Positions 22,912-32,096 of a DNA stretch of 63,188 nucleotides are shown piece by piece. The first letter of the stretch is position 1. Every line of letters begins with the position of its first letter. The position numbers and the translations under genes were made by a program. The stretch comes from Actinomycetes bacterium. Lineage in GTDB: Bacteria > Actinomycetota > Actinomycetes > Actinomycetales > Microbacteriaceae. The stretch is taken from NCBI GenBank assembly GCA_023428065.1, contig JAEYZI010000039.1, positions 1 to 63,188 of the forward strand. Direction: 5' to 3'. The notes beneath the pieces were generated by a model that worked only from the letters and a program-made list of their open reading frames with translations, was not told where the DNA came from and searched no databases.

Positions 22912-23373
22912 ATGAGCGGCTACAGGATCATCCGCGAATACGCGTACCCGATCGACGAGGTCTGGGAGGTCATGACGGCACCCGAGTGGGTCGCCAAGTG
23001 GACCACCACGGGGCGGGGTGGGCGCCCGGAGGGCTTCGACGCCGTCGTGGGCCAGAGGTTCCGCTTCGTCGGAAAACCGACGATGGGCTGGGCCGGTGTC
23101 GTCTACTGCGAGGTCAAGGAGGTCGATGCGCCGCGCATGCTCCACTACACGTGGAGGGGCGACCAGGATGCAGGCGACGTGACCGATGTGCGCTACATCC
23201 TCGAGCCGACCGGAAACGGCACCCGATTCACCTGGGACCACACCGGTTTCACGGGGATCGGCGGCTTCGCGATGTCTCGACTTCTGTCGAACGTGCGGCG
23301 CACGATGATGACGGACGGCGTGCCGCCTGTTCTCGCAGAACTCCACGCCCTTCGCGTCGGTCGCTCGGGCTAA
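22912..23373 (+). CDS. SRPBCC-fold (START/AHSA1-like) protein
   Basis: 153 residues. Pattern of the helix-grip lipid- and ligand-binding fold: YAYPIDEVWEVMTAPEWVAKW at the N-terminus, DAPRMLHYTWRG and GNGTRFTWDHTGF later. Members bind small hydrophobic molecules, and some are enzymes or co-chaperones. Ribosome site AGGACAGGGG lies before the ATG. It probably forms a ligand-responsive pair with the divergent TetR. Confidence 0.82.
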   Translation: MSGYRIIREYAYPIDEVWEVMTAPEWVAKWTTTGRGGRPEGFDAVVGQRFRFVGKPTMGWAGVVYCEVKEVDAPRMLHYTWRGDQDAGDVTDVRYILEPTGNGTRFTWDHTGFTGIGGFAMSRLLSNVRRTMMTDGVPPVLAELHALRVGRSG

Positions 23374-23383
23374 TATCCCCGCC

Positions 23384-23749
23384 ATGGCGAAGACCGACTT
23401 CCAGAGCGTCGACGAGTACATCGCGGGGTTCCCGGAGGAGACGCAGGCCGTGCTCGAGCAGGTGCGGCGCGCCATCCTCGACGCCGTGCCGGATGCCGAG
23501 GAGGTGATCAGCTACCAGCTCCCCGCCTACAAGAAGGACGGCTTCATCCTCTACTTCGGCGGGTACGCCAAGCACCTCTCCATCTCGGCGCAACCGCCCG
23601 CCTTCGAGGTGTTCGCGGAGGAGCTCTCGCCCTACAAGGTGTCGAAGAGCGCCGTGCAGTTCCCGTACGACCAGCCGATCCCCTTCGAGCTCATCGGAAA
23701 GATCGCGAAGTACCGAGCCGACGAGAACGCCGCGAAGAAGAAGAAGTAG
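23384..23749 (+). CDS. DUF1801 / YdhG-like protein
   Basis: 121 residues: FQSVDEYIAGFPEETQAVLE, VISYQLPAYKKDGFILYFGG and a Lys-rich end (ENAAKKKK). This is the DUF1801 fold, related to frataxin-like proteins that have been proposed as iron chaperones. TAATAT lies 7 nt before the ATG, so it has its own leaderless promoter despite the 10-bp gap from the gene before. Function not established. Confidence 0.85.
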   Translation: MAKTDFQSVDEYIAGFPEETQAVLEQVRRAILDAVPDAEEVISYQLPAYKKDGFILYFGGYAKHLSISAQPPAFEVFAEELSPYKVSKSAVQFPYDQPIPFELIGKIAKYRADENAAKKKK

Positions 23750-23778
23750 GGAGCGAGTCGCCCGCGCGCTCGCGCGCG

Positions 23779-25095
23779 TCAGAAGGCCTTCGACAGCACG
23801 TGTCGCGACTCGGACGCGGCGCGGTCCGGCGCTGCGACGAGCAGGACGCGATTTTCCCGCGGCTCCCACCGGGGGGCGGCGACCGCGGGCGCGCCGCGAG
23901 GAGGGTCCGGGGTGCGGCTCAGCGCCGACGAGAAGATGATCCAGGCGATGAGCGCCGTGGGCGGCCAGGCCAGATAGTCGAAGATCATCCCCTGGGTCGC
24001 GAGCACTCCGATCAGGATGCGTCCATGGGGGGTGGCGCGCACGAAAGCGAGCACTCCGATCGCTCCGAGCATCAGCACGCCGATCAGTCCGTCGGCGGCG
24101 AAGGTGTGGACGTACTGGTTGTCGATCGCCTCGAGCCCATCGGACTGCAGGAGCCCGCGCGCGTAGAGCTCGGGCACCCCGCCTGCCGTCGATCCGAAAA
24201 TCACCTCGACGGGTGACCGCTCGGTGAGCAGGTTCGTGACGGACTCCATCGCCTCGATGCGGTGCGTGTACGACCCTGTGCCGGTGAACTCGGTTTCGGA
24301 TGCCCACACGAGGCCGACGAGGGCGGCGACGAAGATCGCGGCGAAGGCCGGGACACGCATCGTGGTGAGGCGGCGTGCGGCGAGGAACAGGACCAGACCC
24401 ACGGCGAGGATGAGCGCGTTGCGCGATCCGGCCGCGATGAGCCCCGCAGTCACGGCGACGATGCCGATCGCGCGCATCACCTGGTGTCGGGTGCGGTGCA
24501 GCAGCAGGACCGCGAGCGCGAGCACGAGGATCGTGGACAGCGGGAGCGGGTGACCGAGGGTCGCCTGCGCACGGGTGCCGGCGATCAGCACCTGATGCAG
24601 CGGATACGAGGTGCCGTCGGCGTTGATGACGGCGCCCCGCCAGGCGGGTGGCCATCCGAGTGCGTACTCGAGGGTGGCGGCCACCCCGAGCGCGGCGGCG
24701 AACCAGGCGAACACGACGGCGAACCGGTCGACACGGTCCGCGCTGCGGAGCGCAGTTCCGAGGACGGTTCCGCTGATGAGGGTGGCAGCGGAGAGCAGCC
24801 ACAGCAGGAATCCCGACTGGGTGAGCGCCACGACGCCCGTGAAGGAGAGGTAGGCGACGGGCAGCGTCATCCACTTCATCCATCCGGGTGTGCGCACCGC
24901 GGCGATCGCGGCGAGGGCGAGCCCGGTGAGCGGGACGACGAACCGCAGGATGTCGGGTTCCATCCGCGACACGGGGACGAGCAGGTTGAGCGCGGTCGTG
25001 ACGCCGGCCGCGAGGAGCACCGCGACATCACGCCGGATGGTGGCGAGCAGCACGACGCCGAGCGCGGCGAGGGTGACGGTGGTTGCCAGTTCCAC
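23779..25095 (-). CDS. O-antigen ligase/polymerase-like membrane protein (Wzy_C type)
   Basis: 438 residues with about 10-12 hydrophobic helices. The central region with GTRAQATLGHPLPLSTILVL, GSRNALILAVGLVLFLAARR and a soluble loop (HRIEAMESVTNLLTERSPVE, then IDNQYVHTFAADGLIGVLML) follows the pattern of the Wzy_C/WaaL superfamily, which polymerise or transfer lipid-linked sugar chains. Its sugar polymer is unknown, as no glycosyltransferases are close. GTG at 25095 overlaps the TAG of the upstream gene by one base, so the pair is co-translated. Confidence 0.78.
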   Translation of the reverse strand: MELATTVTLAALGVVLLATIRRDVAVLLAAGVTTALNLLVPVSRMEPDILRFVVPLTGLALAAIAAVRTPGWMKWMTLPVAYLSFTGVVALTQSGFLLWLLSAATLISGTVLGTALRSADRVDRFAVVFAWFAAALGVAATLEYALGWPPAWRGAVINADGTSYPLHQVLIAGTRAQATLGHPLPLSTILVLALAVLLLHRTRHQVMRAIGIVAVTAGLIAAGSRNALILAVGLVLFLAARRLTTMRVPAFAAIFVAALVGLVWASETEFTGTGSYTHRIEAMESVTNLLTERSPVEVIFGSTAGGVPELYARGLLQSDGLEAIDNQYVHTFAADGLIGVLMLGAIGVLAFVRATPHGRILIGVLATQGMIFDYLAWPPTALIAWIIFSSALSRTPDPPRGAPAVAAPRWEPRENRVLLVAAPDRAASESRHVLSKAF

Positions 25096-25292
25096 TAGAG
25101 CGGACGACGTCGGGTAGTGCGGAACACGAAGGCCCCCGCGACGAGGCCCAGGATGAACGCACCATTCTCGATCGGACCCCACGCGCTCTCGGCAGGTGCG
25201 AGGAGCGCCTGCATTGCAATGCCCGACGTGGCGCACAGGGCGAACGTGACCGCAGCGAGCATGAGCGGCGTCCGCGGGTCCACGCGGCACAC
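25095..25292 (-). CDS. Small membrane protein, partner of the ligase-like gene
   Basis: 65 residues with two hydrophobic segments (LMLAAVTFALCATSGIAMQ; IENGAFILGLVAGAFVFRTT) and a basic end. A second GTG at 25283 lies 7 nt after TAGCGT on the minus strand and is the more likely start, giving 62 residues. The 1-base overlap with the polymer-ligase gene indicates a shared operon. No family recognised. Confidence 0.65.
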   Translation of the reverse strand: MCRVDPRTPLMLAAVTFALCATSGIAMQALLAPAESAWGPIENGAFILGLVAGAFVFRTTRRRPL

Positions 25293-25437
25293 GCTAGGGG
25301 AGCGGGAGGTCGGGTGCCCTTCCCTGTTCGGGGGCAGACGCCGTGGTCTACCTGGCGTCCGCCGATGAGGACAGGACGGCCGGACTGCCCCAGGACGAGC
25401 GCCATGACGGGCTCTTCCGAGCCGCTAGTTTGGTCGC

Positions 25438-25842
25438 ATGGCGGCTACCCGGGCGGACAAGAAGCGTGCGCGAGACCTCGTCGACACCCTCGTCTGGGAC
25501 CTCCCGGAGATGAACCCGCGGCTCGGCACCCTTCCGCCGAACCCGGACGGTCTCGAGCACGCCGCCGAGTTCGAGGTGCTGCCCGGGATCAAGGCGGTCT
25601 GCTTCCCGCACGGCGACTCGTGGCGCGGCCTGCTCGTGCAGTACGACCCCGCGAGCGGCCAGGTGACCTCCACGATGGAGCACCAGATCCGTGCGCAGTC
25701 CGACGAGGACGCCCCCCGCTGGGCGCAGCTCGTGATCTACGACATCCTCGCGAGCGCCGTCAAGAGCGCGCCCGACGACGCCACGGCGGCGCTGCCGCGA
25801 GACCGGCTCGCCAAGGTCTCGCAGCTCCTCGAACGGCTCTGA
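25438..25842 (+). CDS. Conserved-looking hypothetical protein
   Basis: 134 residues, soluble, Lys/Arg-rich at the start (ADKKRARDLVDTLVWDLPE), with a middle beta-rich part (FEVLPGIKAVCFPHGDSWRG) and a helical end (WAQLVIYDILASAVKSA). I do not recognise the family. TAGTTT is 6 nt before the ATG (leaderless), and codon use is like the neighbours, so it is a real gene. Convergent with the permease gene 4 bp away. Confidence 0.75.
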   Translation: MAATRADKKRARDLVDTLVWDLPEMNPRLGTLPPNPDGLEHAAEFEVLPGIKAVCFPHGDSWRGLLVQYDPASGQVTSTMEHQIRAQSDEDAPRWAQLVIYDILASAVKSAPDDATAALPRDRLAKVSQLLERL

Positions 25843-25846
25843 CGCC

Positions 25847-27007
25847 TCACGCGACGGGGAGTGCTGCGAGCGCGAGCGTCGCGAGCACCACGGTGAGCGG
25901 CGCCGCGACGAGCCCGAGCAGGATGTAGCGCCGCCACGGCAGCTCGACGTCGAGGGCGCGCAGGCGGTCGTGCCACAGCAGCACCGCGAGCGACGCCCAC
26001 GGGCTCACGAGCGGCCCCGCGTTGACGCCCACGAGGAGCGCCGCGATGCGGGCGGGGGAGTCGGCGACCGGCTCGAGGGCGAGGTAGGCGGGGAGGTTGT
26101 TGATCGCGTTCGCCCCGACCGCACCGGAGGCCGACATCCGCAGGAGCGCGGCGGCGTCGTCGCCCGAGCCCGTGAGCTCGGCCAGCACGGTCGCGAGCCC
26201 GAGCGAGTGCGCCGCCTCCACGACGAGGAACAGGCCGCCCGCGAAGAGCAGCAGCCCCCACGGCACGAGCCACGGCCGCACCGCGGCGCGGTCGCGCACC
26301 GCGAAGACGACGACGAGCACGAACGCGGCCGCCGTCGCCGGGATCCACACCGGCAGCCCGCTCACGAGCAGCGGGATGAGCAGCGCCACGACGGCGGCGG
26401 ACCACCAGAAGAGCACGACGTCGTGCGGCTCCTCCGCCGCGACCGGACGGTAGCGGGTGCCGAGCTCGCGACGGAATACGAGGGCGATCACGACGCACGG
26501 CACGACGATCGCGACGATCGCGGGGGCGGCCATGAGGGCGGCGAACCGGCCGGGGTCGGAGAACCCGAGCGCGTGCTCGGCGAGCAGGTTCGTGAGGTTC
26601 GACACGGGCAGCAGGAGCGAGGCGGTGTTCGCGAGCCACACCGTCGTGAGCGCGAACGGCAGCGGCGGGTAGCCGTGGTGGCGCGCGAGCAGCACGACGA
26701 CGGGCGTCAGCAGCACCGCCGTCGTGTCGAGGGAGAGGAACACCGTCGCGGCCACTGCGAGCAGCACGACGAGCGTCCACAGCACCCACCCGTGCCCCCG
26801 GCCGAGCCGCGCGAGCCGCTCCGCGACCGCCGCGAAGACGCCGGCGCGATCCGCGAGCTCGGCCACGACCGTCACCGCGACCGCGAAGAGCAGCACGGGC
26901 CAGACGCGCTCGGCGACGCCCACGGCATCCGCGACCGGGAGCAGGCCCGCGGCGACGGCGACGCCGCCGACGACGAGGAGGCCGCAGCCGACGATCGCGA
27001 GACGCAC
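25847..27007 (-). CDS. SLC13/ArsB-NhaD superfamily permease
   Basis: 386 residues with about 10-11 TM helices. Two similar halves carry the superfamily motifs: FLSLDTTAVLLTPVVVLLA and VGANAINNLPAYLALEPV. Members move divalent anions, organic acids, arsenite or sodium in exchange for protons; the substrate cannot be read here. The ArsB branch is possible, but the locus with arsenic-type genes is 9 kb away. GTG at 27007 lies 6 nt after TAATCT on the minus strand. Confidence 0.82.
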   Translation of the reverse strand: MRLAIVGCGLLVVGGVAVAAGLLPVADAVGVAERVWPVLLFAVAVTVVAELADRAGVFAAVAERLARLGRGHGWVLWTLVVLLAVAATVFLSLDTTAVLLTPVVVLLARHHGYPPLPFALTTVWLANTASLLLPVSNLTNLLAEHALGFSDPGRFAALMAAPAIVAIVVPCVVIALVFRRELGTRYRPVAAEEPHDVVLFWWSAAVVALLIPLLVSGLPVWIPATAAAFVLVVVFAVRDRAAVRPWLVPWGLLLFAGGLFLVVEAAHSLGLATVLAELTGSGDDAAALLRMSASGAVGANAINNLPAYLALEPVADSPARIAALLVGVNAGPLVSPWASLAVLLWHDRLRALDVELPWRRYILLGLVAAPLTVVLATLALAALPVA

Positions 27008-27082
27008 CGGACGAGATTACGTCCTCCCGGTCGACCCGGATGACACATGCCCGAAACGCGCGCACGCCATGATGAGAGCACG

Positions 27083-27553
27083 ATGACCGCACCCGTGATC
27101 GCCCGCGGCGACCTGACCGACCCGCGCGTGCTCAAGCTGCTCGACGACCACCTCGCCGACATGCACGCGACCTCGCCGCCCGAGAGCGTGCACGCCCTCG
27201 ACGTGACGGGCCTGCAGCATCCGTCGGTCACCTTCTGGGCGCTCAGCGACGGCGACGAGGTGCTCGGCTGCGTCGCCCTCAAGGAGCTCGCCCCCGACCA
27301 CGGCGAGCTCAAGTCGATGCGCACGGATGCCGCCGCCCGCGGCAGGGGGCTCGGGCGGATGCTGCTCGACCACGTGCTCGCCGAGGCCCGCGCCCGCGGC
27401 TACCGCCGCGTGAGCCTCGAGACCGGCACCGAGGACTTCTTCGCGCCCGCACGCGCCCTCTACGCCCGCGCGGGGTTCGTGGAGACTGGGCCGTTCGCCG
27501 ACTACACGCTCGACCCCAACTCGACCTACCTGACCCTCGAGCTCGGAGCCTGA
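27083..27553 (+). CDS. GNAT-family N-acetyltransferase
   Basis: 156 residues from ATG 27083. Acetyl-CoA motif A: KSMRTDAAARGRGLGRMLLD, then VSLETGTEDFFAPARALYAR and FADYTLDPNSTYLTLEL. This is close to the YiaC/PhnO-like and putative acetyltransferase group with the FADY ending. Substrate unknown. The extended frame from 27047 is not preferred, as it has no homologous residues. Confidence 0.88.
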   Translation: MTAPVIARGDLTDPRVLKLLDDHLADMHATSPPESVHALDVTGLQHPSVTFWALSDGDEVLGCVALKELAPDHGELKSMRTDAAARGRGLGRMLLDHVLAEARARGYRRVSLETGTEDFFAPARALYARAGFVETGPFADYTLDPNSTYLTLELGA

Positions 27554-27618
27554 GCCGGTCGGGAGCCGGATGCGTTTCGCTCCCGGGTTCCGGGCCCCGC
27601 GCGACCTATCGTGGCCGT

Positions 27619-30600
27619 GTGTGGCCTGCCAACCGTCGGGATGACGACTCCGGGGAGATACCGGTGATTTCGAACGCATCCGTGCAGCCGGCGACGGCGC
27701 CGCTGCTCGTGCCCGCCCCCGCCGCCCGCGCGGTGGCCGACCCCGTGCGCGACGCGTGGCGCGAGGAGCTCTCGCGTCTCGGCGGCACCTCGCCGCTCCT
27801 GCACTTCGTCGATTCCGCGACGACGCGCATCGAGCTCTCCACGACGCACCCCGGCGGCCTCGCCCGCTTCATCACGGGCAAGCCCACCCTGCTCTCGCAG
27901 CTCATCCGCGACGACCTCGCCCTCCGCGCCGCCCGCGTGGCGGCCGAGCGGATCACGGCCAAGGGCCTCGAGCTCTCGACGACGCGCGGCCTCGACAGCG
28001 TGCACCTCGGCATCGGGATCGTGCGCTGGCGCCACGAGCGCATCGACTACTGCGCGCCGCTCCTGCTGCGCCCCCTCGCCATCCGCCGACACGGGCGCGA
28101 CTACGAGCTCAAGCTGCGCGGCGCCGCCGTGCTCAACCCCGCGCTCGCCCGCGCCCTCGAGAAGCAGTACGGCATCTCGCTCGACGCGGCCACCTTCGTG
28201 GCTCTCTCCGACGACGACGGCACCTTCAAGCCCAACGCCGTGATCGACCAGCTGCGCCGCCTCACGGGGCACCTCGGCGAGATCACGGTGCAGCCGCGTC
28301 TCGTCGTGTCGTCGTTCGAGGAGGTCGCCCAGGCGCTCGTCGCCGACGCGCGCAACCTCGAGCATCCCGTGCTCGACGCCGTCGCGGGCGACGCGACCGC
28401 CAAGTGGGCGCTCGAGGAGGGCTACCAGGCGGTCGACCAGGGCGACCCCGACCGCCGTGATCCGAGCGTCGACACCCTCCTGCTCGACGCCGACGCCGAG
28501 CAGGAGCACATCGTCGCGCAGATCGCCGCGGGCAACTCGCTCGTCGTGCGCACGATGCCCGGCACCGGCGCGACCCAGACGATCGTCAACGCCCTCGGCA
28601 TGCTCGTGAGCCAGAACAAGCGCGTGATCGTCGTGAGCCCGCGACGCGCGAGCCTGCGCGGCATCGCTCAGCGGCTCGGGGATGTCGGCCTCGCCGGACT
28701 CGCGGTGACCCCCGCGACGCTGCGGCGCGACGTCGTGCGCGGCATCGCGCGCAACGAGAAGGCCGCCCAGCCCCAGCTCGCCGAGGTCGACGAGGCGCTC
28801 GTGCGGCTGCGCAGCGTGCTCGTCGACTACCGGGAGGCGCTCTCGCGCACCGACGAGACGCTGTGGGTGTCGGTCTTCGACTGCGTGGCCGAGCTCTCGC
28901 GCCTCGCCCTGCTGCCGCATCCGCCCACCACGACGGCGCGCCTCTCGCCCCGCGCCGTGCACGCGCTCGCCGGCGATCGCGCCCGCGTCGCCGGCACCAT
29001 GGTGGAGGCCGCCCGGCTGGGCGAGTTCCGGTACGGGCCCGGCGACTCGCCGTGGTACGGCGCCCAGTTCGCGACGGGGGAGGACGCCGCGCGCGCGCAC
29101 GCGATCGCGCGCCGCCTGCACGCGGAGACGTTCCCGCGCCTGCTCGTGAAGGCCAACGAGGTCATCGGCAAGACGCGGATGCGCCCCTTCACGACCATCG
29201 CGGAGCTCGGCATCTACCTGCGGCTGCTCTCCGACCTGCGCGACACGCTCGACAAGTTCGAGCCCGCCGTCTTCGACCGCTCGCTCTCCGAGCTCATCGT
29301 CGCGACCGCGCCGCGCCGCGACGCCCCCGAGATGTCGGGCGCCAACCGCCGCCGCCTTCGCAAGCTCGCGCGCGAGTACGTGCGCCCCGGCATGCACGTG
29401 GGCGACCTGCACGAGGCGCTCACCGCGATCCAGCAGCAGCGCATCCTCTGGCAGCGCTACGTCGCCGCCGGGGTGACGCCCGAGGTGCCCACGGGTATCT
29501 CGGACGTGCAGGTCGGGTGGCAGCAGGTGTCGGCCGACCTCGCCGAACTCGACGCGCCCCTCGGGCGCACGGCCCCCGGCACGAGCCTCGCGGAGCTGCC
29601 GCTGCACCAGCTCTCCGAGCTGCTCGACCAGCTCGCGGCCGAGTCCGACGTGCTCAACAACCTGCAGGAGCGCAGCGCCCTCATGCAGCAGCTGCGCGAC
29701 CTCGAGCTCGACGACTTCATCGCCGACCTCGCGGCCCGCCACGTGCCCGAGGAGCAGGTGCCCGCCGAGCTCGAGCTCGCGTGGTGGCGCTCCGCGCTCG
29801 ACAGCCTGCTCGTCGACGACCGCGCGCTGCTCGGGGCGAAGACGGATGTGCTGCAGCGTCTCGAGGCCGACTTCCGCCTCGTCGACGAGGCCCACCAGCA
29901 GGGCAACGCGGGGCTGCTCGCGTGGCAGCTGGCCGAGAGCTGGCGCATCGGCATCATCGACTGGCCCGACGAGGCCGCCGCTCTCAAGCAGCTCATCACG
30001 GCGGGCGCGCTCACCTCCGAGTCGCTCCAGCGCCTCGCCCCGCACCTGTCGCGCACGGTCGCGCCCGTGTGGCTCGTGTCGCCCTACGAGATCGACCAGG
30101 TGAGCGACACGATGCCGGTCGACGTCGTCGTGCTCGTCGACGCGGGCGCCACGACGATCGCCGAGAACGTGGGCGCCATCCGTCGCGCACGCCAGGTGAT
30201 CGCCTTCGGCGACCCCGTGACCCAGACCCCCGCGCCCTTCCGGATCGGGCTCGACGAGGGCGAGGAGTCGCCCGTCGCGGTCGCCTACCCCTCGCGTATC
30301 GGCATGCCCGTGCGGGCCCCGAAGACGGAGGATGCCGACGCGGAGGCGCCGACCGACGACGAGGCCGTGCCCCCGGCCGCGGCCGACGCCGAGGCCGAGG
30401 AGGTGCCCGAGGAGGAGGCAGCCGAGGCCGCAGCCGAGACCGACCTGCACGGCCGCTCGGCGTTCGCGCAGCTCGCATCCGTGCTCCCCACCCTGAGCCT
30501 CACCCGCAGCTACCGGGCGGGAGGCGAGGACCTCGCCGAGCTCGTCAACCGCCGCTTCTACGGCGGGCGCATCGACGCCCTGCCGTGGGCGGGATCGTTC

Positions 30601-31506
30601 CTCGGGCACGGCAGCCTCTCGCTCGACTACATCGAGAACGGCACGGGCCTGCCCGACCCCGACACGGGTGCCGTGGAGTCGGTCGACGCCGAGGTCGCGC
30701 GCGTGCTGCAGCTCGTCGTCGACCACGCCGAGACCCGGCCGCGCGAGTCGCTCATGGTCGTGACGGCGTCCGAGAAGCACGCCGTGCGCGTCATGGACGC
30801 CGTGCTCGCCGCCATGGCGACGCATCCGGCCCTCAGCGACTTCGTGCTGGGCGAGCGGGCCGAGCCGTTCGCCGTGCTGCCCGTCGAACGCGCCGTCGCG
30901 CAGAGCCGCGACCGCGTGGTGTTCTCGCTCGGCTACGGACGCACCCCGCACGGGCGCGTGCTGAGCGACTTCGGCGCCCTCGGCCGCCCGGGCGGCGAGC
31001 GCCTCCTCGCGGTCGCCATGACGCGCGCCCGCCGCTCGCTCGTGATCGTCACGTGCGTGCAGCCGTCCGACCTCGACGAGACGCGGATGAAGCACGGCGC
31101 CGTGGCGCTCGCGGAGCTGCTCGGCGAGATCGCGTCGCGTCGCGCCGAACCGCCGCTGCCCGACGACTCCGACCCCATGCTCGTCGACCTCTCCCGTCGG
31201 CTCGAGGCGCGTGGCCTGCGTGTTGCGCTCGGGCACCGCGGCAAGCTCGGGCTCGTGGCCGCGAACGGCGGCATGTGCGTCGTCGTCGACACCGACACGG
31301 TGTTCACGGGGCGCGGCCTGCGCGAGGCGCTGCGTCTGCGTCCCGAGGTGCTGCGCCGCCTCGGCTGGCACTACGCGCGTGTGCACGCGTTCGAGCTGTT
31401 CACCGACCCGGATGCCGTGGCCGACCGGATCGCGCGCATGGTCGGGCTCGCAGGCGGTCCGCTCACGGAGGAGATACCCGTCGTTGCCGGACACCCCGCC
31501 CCCTGA
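27619..31506 (+). CDS. Large SF1 (DUF4011/UPF1-like) helicase-related protein with C-terminal nuclease-like domain; ATPase motifs degenerate
   Basis: 1295 residues. The N-terminal domain (about 30-180) is like DUF4011 helicases. In the core, Walker A reads PGTGATQT with Ala318 in place of Lys, and motif II reads VVVLVDAG with Asp841 kept and Ala842 in place of Glu. Motifs IV-VI survive: TRSYRAGGEDLAELVN, VVFSLGYG and AMTRARRSLVIVT. Residues ~930-970 are an acidic Ala/Glu insert. The end (about 1190-1285) resembles the REase_MTES_1575 type, but the expected E-x-D/DG motif is VVVDTD. ATP hydrolysis seems unlikely. GTG 27619 follows TATCGT by 6 nt; GTG 27664 with GGGGAGA is an alternative. Confidence 0.8.
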   Translation: MWPANRRDDDSGEIPVISNASVQPATAPLLVPAPAARAVADPVRDAWREELSRLGGTSPLLHFVDSATTRIELSTTHPGGLARFITGKPTLLSQLIRDDLALRAARVAAERITAKGLELSTTRGLDSVHLGIGIVRWRHERIDYCAPLLLRPLAIRRHGRDYELKLRGAAVLNPALARALEKQYGISLDAATFVALSDDDGTFKPNAVIDQLRRLTGHLGEITVQPRLVVSSFEEVAQALVADARNLEHPVLDAVAGDATAKWALEEGYQAVDQGDPDRRDPSVDTLLLDADAEQEHIVAQIAAGNSLVVRTMPGTGATQTIVNALGMLVSQNKRVIVVSPRRASLRGIAQRLGDVGLAGLAVTPATLRRDVVRGIARNEKAAQPQLAEVDEALVRLRSVLVDYREALSRTDETLWVSVFDCVAELSRLALLPHPPTTTARLSPRAVHALAGDRARVAGTMVEAARLGEFRYGPGDSPWYGAQFATGEDAARAHAIARRLHAETFPRLLVKANEVIGKTRMRPFTTIAELGIYLRLLSDLRDTLDKFEPAVFDRSLSELIVATAPRRDAPEMSGANRRRLRKLAREYVRPGMHVGDLHEALTAIQQQRILWQRYVAAGVTPEVPTGISDVQVGWQQVSADLAELDAPLGRTAPGTSLAELPLHQLSELLDQLAAESDVLNNLQERSALMQQLRDLELDDFIADLAARHVPEEQVPAELELAWWRSALDSLLVDDRALLGAKTDVLQRLEADFRLVDEAHQQGNAGLLAWQLAESWRIGIIDWPDEAAALKQLITAGALTSESLQRLAPHLSRTVAPVWLVSPYEIDQVSDTMPVDVVVLVDAGATTIAENVGAIRRARQVIAFGDPVTQTPAPFRIGLDEGEESPVAVAYPSRIGMPVRAPKTEDADAEAPTDDEAVPPAAADAEAEEVPEEEAAEAAAETDLHGRSAFAQLASVLPTLSLTRSYRAGGEDLAELVNRRFYGGRIDALPWAGSFLGHGSLSLDYIENGTGLPDPDTGAVESVDAEVARVLQLVVDHAETRPRESLMVVTASEKHAVRVMDAVLAAMATHPALSDFVLGERAEPFAVLPVERAVAQSRDRVVFSLGYGRTPHGRVLSDFGALGRPGGERLLAVAMTRARRSLVIVTCVQPSDLDETRMKHGAVALAELLGEIASRRAEPPLPDDSDPMLVDLSRRLEARGLRVALGHRGKLGLVAANGGMCVVVDTDTVFTGRGLREALRLRPEVLRRLGWHYARVHAFELFTDPDAVADRIARMVGLAGGPLTEEIPVVAGHPAP

Positions 31507-31663
31507 CGAGAGCCGGCCGACCGAGCCGCGCCCGCGGCGTCGGCGCCGGGTGACGACGGAGCCGCCGCCCGGCAGTGATCCGCACCCCGCGCCCGAGCCC
31601 CCGCGTCACTCGACGACGGAGAACGACGAGCGGATGCGGCGGGAGAAGCCCCCGCACTGGTGA
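31484..31663 (+). CDS. Small proline/arginine-rich protein ending KPPHW
   Basis: 59 residues from TTG 31484, which has GGAGGAG about 10 nt upstream and overlaps the end of the helicase-like gene by 23 nt. The chain is disordered-looking and basic (EPRPRRRRRVTTEPP), then acidic, and ends NDERMRREKPPHW. I recall similar short proteins with a KPPHW end in related genera, but cannot confirm this here. Translational coupling with the helicase-like protein suggests a partner. Confidence 0.55.
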   Translation: MPDTPPPDESRPTEPRPRRRRRVTTEPPPGSDPHPAPEPPRHSTTENDERMRREKPPHW

Positions 31664-31688
31664 CCTCGGCGCGCGGCGCCGAGGGCCG

Positions 31689-32096
31689 TCAGACCCGGTT
31701 CTGCTCGGCGAGCAGATCGCGGATCTCGGCGAGCAGCTGGGTCTCGGTGGGCCCGGCCTCCTCCTCCGCGATGCCCTTCTTCGCCGCCTGCCGCTCGCGC
31801 AGCTTGTTGACGGGCAGCACGAGCGCGAAGTAGACGACCGCGGCGATGATGAGGAAGTTGATGATCGCGCCGATGACGGCGCCGAAGTACATCGTCGCCT
31901 CGCCCCCCGAGGTGGTCGGGATCGTCACCGGCAGCGCGGTGTCGAGCGAGTCCGCCTGGAAGAGCGCCCCGATCGCAGGATTGATGACGGCGTTCACGAT
32001 CTGATTGACGATCGCCGTGAACGCGGCTCCGATCACGACGGCGACGGCGAGATCGATCACGTTGCCGCGCAGGATGAAGTCCCTGAAGCCCTTCAC
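31689..32096 (-). CDS. mscL: Large-conductance mechanosensitive channel MscL
   Basis: 135 residues, the normal length. N-terminal KGFRDFILRGNVIDLAVAVV starts TM1, which continues IGAAFTAIVNQIVNAVI; TM2 is at about 70-95 (GAVIGAIINFLIIAAVVYFA); a charged C-terminal helix follows (KLRERQAAKKG). It opens under membrane tension to release solutes in osmotic downshock. The gene lies 60 bp downstream of the 5-FCL gene on the same strand. Confidence 0.96.
   Translation of the reverse strand: MKGFRDFILRGNVIDLAVAVVIGAAFTAIVNQIVNAVINPAIGALFQADSLDTALPVTIPTTSGGEATMYFGAVIGAIINFLIIAAVVYFALVLPVNKLRERQAAKKGIAEEEAGPTETQLLAEIRDLLAEQNRV

Noticed and set aside
24262..25098. 278-codon plus-strand frame over the membrane ligase gene
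   Set aside because: Antisense shadow; Gly/Arg/Glu-rich with no motifs, while the minus strand has a clear multi-TM protein.
27526..31494. 1322-codon open frame on the minus strand
   Set aside because: It is the antisense shadow of the 1295-residue helicase-like gene. High GC in third positions removes stop codons from the opposite strand; its translation is low-complexity Arg/Glu/His text without motifs.
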